DNA of 8,579 bases from contig JAEYPG010000333.1 of the NCBI GenBank assembly GCA_023410975.1, positions 1-8,579 on the forward strand, read 5' to 3'. A program made the translations under genes and the position numbers. The notes below the pieces were generated by a model, which had not been told where the DNA came from, did no database searches, and saw only the letters and a program-made list of their open reading frames with translations. This DNA is from Pseudomonadota bacterium. GTDB taxonomy: Bacteria > Pseudomonadota > Gammaproteobacteria > Burkholderiales > Burkholderiaceae_C. This document shows positions 6,689 through 8,579 of the stretch, one piece after another; the stretch's first letter is position 1, and every line of letters begins with the position of its first letter.

Positions 6689-7579
6689 ATGACTTTGAGT
6701 CAAGAACAAGCAGCAAGCGCACGCGTGGCCTTCCTGGGCCTGGGCGTGATGGGCTACCCGATGGCCGGCCACCTGGCGCGCGCCGGGCACCAGGTCACGG
6801 TCTACAACCGCACCGCCGCCAAGGCGCAGGCCTGGGCGGCCGAGCACGGCGGGCGTGCCGCCGCCACGCCGCGCGAGGCGGCGCAGGACGCGGACTTCGT
6901 CTTCGCCTGCGTGGGCAACGACGACGACCTGCGCGGCGTGGTGCTGGGCGAGCAGGGCGCGCTGGCCGGCATGCGCGCGGACGCGGTGTTCGTGGACCAC
7001 ACCACCGCCTCGGCCGAGGTGGCGCGCGAGCTGTACGCGGCGGCGCGCGCCAAGGGTGTGCACTTCGTGGACGCCCCGGTGTCGGGCGGCCAGGCCGGCG
7101 CCGTCAACGGCGTGCTCACGGTGATGTGCGGCGGCGACGCGGCGCCCTTCGACGCCATGAAGCCGGTGGCGCTGGCCTATTCGCGCGCCGTCACGCGCGT
7201 GGGCGAGAGCGGCGCCGGGCAGCTGGCGAAGATGGTCAACCAGGTCTGCATCGCCGGGCTGCTGCAGGGCTTGTCCGAGGCCATCGCCTTCGGCCAGCGC
7301 GCCGGGCTGGACATGAAGCAGGTGCTGGACGTCATCAGCAAGGGCGCGGCGCAGAGCTGGCAGATGGAGAACCGCGGCCACACCATGGTGGAGGACCAGT
7401 TCGACTTCGGCTTCGCCGTGGACTGGATGCGCAAGGACCTGGGCCTGGTGCTGGACGAGGCCCGCCGCAACGGCGCGCGGCTGCCGGTCACGGCGCTGGT
7501 GGACCAGTTCTACGCCGACGTCCAGAACCTGGGCGGCGGACGCTGGGACACCTCCAGCCTGGTCAAGCGGCTGAAGTGA
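6689..7579 (+). CDS. NAD(P)-dependent beta-hydroxyacid dehydrogenase (3-hydroxyisobutyrate dehydrogenase family)
   Basis: This is a cytoplasmic short-chain hydroxyacid oxidoreductase. The 296 residues fit the family. The Rossmann domain has GLGVMGYPM at 17-25; NRT at 40-42 after the second strand, with Arg rather than Asp, suggests NADP(H) preference. The substrate-binding signature DAPVSGGQAGAVNG lies at 128-141, and the catalytic Lys181 sits in GAGQLAKMVNQ at 175-185. The C-terminal helical domain includes KDLGLVLDEA. The NRT signature resembles glyoxylate/succinic-semialdehyde reductase-type members more than classical NAD-dependent valine-pathway MmsB, so the substrate is not assigned. 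Two starts compete: ATG 6689 (296 aa), or TTG 6695 (294 aa), which is better spaced from the Shine-Dalgarno. The gene follows pilT after 111 bp rich in inverted repeats, and converges with dolP across 39 bp. Confidence 0.92.
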   Translation: MTLSQEQAASARVAFLGLGVMGYPMAGHLARAGHQVTVYNRTAAKAQAWAAEHGGRAAATPREAAQDADFVFACVGNDDDLRGVVLGEQGALAGMRADAVFVDHTTASAEVARELYAAARAKGVHFVDAPVSGGQAGAVNGVLTVMCGGDAAPFDAMKPVALAYSRAVTRVGESGAGQLAKMVNQVCIAGLLQGLSEAIAFGQRAGLDMKQVLDVISKGAAQSWQMENRGHTMVEDQFDFGFAVDWMRKDLGLVLDEARRNGARLPVTALVDQFYADVQNLGGGRWDTSSLVKRLK

Positions 7580-7584
7580 GGCGC

Positions 7585-7613
7585 GGCGCGGGGCCGGTGG
7601 CGCCCCGAGCGCC
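7585..7613. terminator. Hairpin between convergent dehydrogenase and dolP genes
   Basis: GGCGCGGGGC (7585-7594) pairs with GCCCCG-AG-CGCC (7602-7613) as a 10-bp GC stem with a 2-nt bulge and a 7-nt loop. It fills most of the 39-bp gap between two convergent stops, so it could serve both directions. Neither side has a T-tract, so Rho-independent function is uncertain. Confidence 0.4.
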
Positions 7614-7618
7614 CGGCT

Positions 7619-8257
7619 TCACTTCGCCGTCTGCAGGTTCGCGAGCTCGGACTCGGTGAGGATCTCGAACACGCGCACCACCTTCTCCACGCCGCCCACG
7701 CTGCGCGCGAGCTCGGTGGCGCGCGCCGCCTCGCGCTCGGTGACGCGGCCCATCAGGTACACCGTGCCGCGCTCGGTGACGACCTTGAAGGCGTTGGAGT
7801 GCAGGTCCTTGGCGTCGACGAAGGTCGCCTTGACCTTGCTGGTGATGATCGCGTCGCTGGAGCGCGAGGTCAGCGCGCTGTTGCCCAGCACGCCCAGCTC
7901 GTTGACCACCGCGCGCAGGTTCTCGATGCCGGCCACGGCGCGCTCCACGTTCGTGCGGTCGGCTTCGCTGGGCACCTCGCCCGTGACCAGCAGCGTGCGG
8001 TTGTAGCTGGTGAAGTTGACGTGGCCCTGCTCGCCCAGCACCTCGCGCGCGCGGTTGGCGGCCTTGACCTCGATGGACTGGTCCTCGACCTGCGTGCCGG
8101 AGGTGCGGCGGTCGCTGAACACCATGGCGCCGCCCATGGCGGCGCCCCCCACCAGCAGCGGCGCGCAGCCGCTGAACCACGCGGCCGCGCCCAGCACGGC
8201 CGCCACACGCGCGGCCCGCAGGCCGCCTTCGATCCAGTTGCGGGAAAGCTTGCTCAT
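7619..8257 (-). CDS. dolP: Dual-BON-domain outer-membrane lipoprotein DolP (YraP)
   Basis: DolP is an outer-membrane lipoprotein that binds anionic phospholipids, supports envelope integrity and gathers at the division site. The 212 residues begin with a signal whose hydrophobic core is at about 15-28 and whose lipobox is FSGC (28-31), so Cys31 would be lipidated. Phe at the -3 position is unusual; Ala at +2 fits outer-membrane sorting. RRTSGTQVEDQSIEVK at about 50-65 is the hallmark entry to the first BON domain, which runs to about 125. The second BON domain (about 133-205) has ITSKVKATF and GTVYLMGRVTEREA, closely parallel to the E. coli DolP wording. The start overlaps the upstream SIS gene as ATGA and has no clear Shine-Dalgarno, which implies coupled translation. 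The order SIS gene then dolP matches E. coli diaA-dolP. Confidence 0.92.
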   Translation of the reverse strand: MSKLSRNWIEGGLRAARVAAVLGAAAWFSGCAPLLVGGAAMGGAMVFSDRRTSGTQVEDQSIEVKAANRAREVLGEQGHVNFTSYNRTLLVTGEVPSEADRTNVERAVAGIENLRAVVNELGVLGNSALTSRSSDAIITSKVKATFVDAKDLHSNAFKVVTERGTVYLMGRVTEREAARATELARSVGGVEKVVRVFEILTESELANLQTAK

Positions 8258-8579
8258 TCGTCCGTTTCGCCCATGAGTTGGAGGTCCACCGCGTCGCAGA
8301 TGGCGTGCAGCGCCAGCAGGTGCAGCTCCAGGATGCGTGCCGCGCGCTCGTGCGGCACGGGGATGTGTACGTCGGTCTCGGAAAGCCGCAGCGCCTGCGC
8401 GCCGGCGGCGCGGCCGGTAAAGGCCAGCACCGTCATGTCACGGCCGTGCGCGGCCTGCACCGCCGCCACCAGCGCCGACGTGGCCGTGGCGCCCAGGGCA
8501 ATCAGCACGTCGCCCGGCGCGCCCAGCGCCTGCAGCTGCCGCGCCTGTGCCGGCTCGTCGCCCGGGGGCAGGCTCAGCA
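8254..8579 (-). CDS. diaA: SIS-domain protein, DiaA/phosphoheptose isomerase-like, N-terminal part outside window
   Basis: About 107 C-terminal residues are visible; the gene enters from the right edge. DiaA is a tetrameric SIS protein that binds DnaA and times replication initiation; GmhA, its close relative, isomerises sedoheptulose 7-phosphate. Visible SIS features are GAPGDVLIAL, AAVQAAHGRDMTVLAFTGR, a DVHIPVPHERAARILELHLL segment and CDAVDLQLMG. The loop that usually reads STSGNSAN in this family is GATATS here and appears one residue shorter. The GG after TGR is AA, and RIQE is RILE. These losses argue against GmhA-type isomerase activity and for a structural DiaA role. The stop overlaps the dolP start (ATGA). 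The symbol rests mainly on synteny with E. coli diaA-dolP. An in-frame GTG at 8508 is not the start, since conserved sequence continues upstream. Confidence 0.82.
   Translation of the reverse strand, partial: LSLPPGDEPAQARQLQALGAPGDVLIALGATATSALVAAVQAAHGRDMTVLAFTGRAAGAQALRLSETDVHIPVPHERAARILELHLLALHAICDAVDLQLMGETDE

Noticed and set aside
5516..7381. A 621-codon minus-strand open frame antisense to pilT and the dehydrogenase gene
   Set aside because: It is rich in His/Gln/Arg/Ala with no recognisable motif, which is typical of the antisense shadow of a GC-rich coding region.
5518..7659. A 713-codon plus-strand open frame spanning pilT and the dehydrogenase gene in another phase
   Set aside because: Its product is Ala/Arg/Gly-rich low complexity with no domain, while both overlapped genes have full sets of conserved motifs. 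It is a by-product of high GC content.

Overview
The window is strongly GC-rich, densely packed bacterial chromosome. It most resembles Burkholderiales (Comamonadaceae or a close relative). The reasons are an orphan Bug-type periplasmic binding protein, a REP-like repeat of a kind I know from Burkholderiales and other proteobacteria, the divergent yggS/pilT pair, and a diaA-dolP pair. Genus cannot be settled from the sequence alone. Ten protein genes are present; two are cut by the window edges. I see no tRNA, rRNA, CRISPR, phage or transposase gene, and no gene-free stretch longer than 300 bases.

Left part (1-2649): ubiC (partial) and proC lie on the minus strand and are translationally coupled by a GTGA overlap. 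They are divided by a 178-bp divergent intergenic region from a plus-strand glutamate dehydrogenase. The gdh and proC products are metabolically adjacent, because glutamate is the precursor of pyrroline-5-carboxylate and then proline.

Middle (2650-4814): a facing pair of REP-like repeats follows gdh. Next come an orphan Bug/TctC solute-binding protein (+) and, convergent with it, a VirK/YbjX (DUF535) protein (-). The DUF535 leader is AT-rich and carries a hairpin that overlaps its Shine-Dalgarno sequence.

Right part (4815-8579): yggS (-) and pilT (+) diverge with only 17 bp between their start codons. A beta-hydroxyacid dehydrogenase (+) follows pilT, where pilU is often found in related genomes. 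It converges on the minus-strand pair diaA (partial) and dolP, which overlap by ATGA as in an envelope-maintenance operon. The diaA-like SIS domain has lost the usual phosphosugar-binding loop sequence.

Most of the window is recognisable housekeeping or accessory metabolism. I found no convincing new multi-gene system. The most interesting signals are small: the REP pair, the DUF535 leader hairpin, the interlocked yggS/pilT starts, the degenerate SIS loop and several unassigned inverted repeats.
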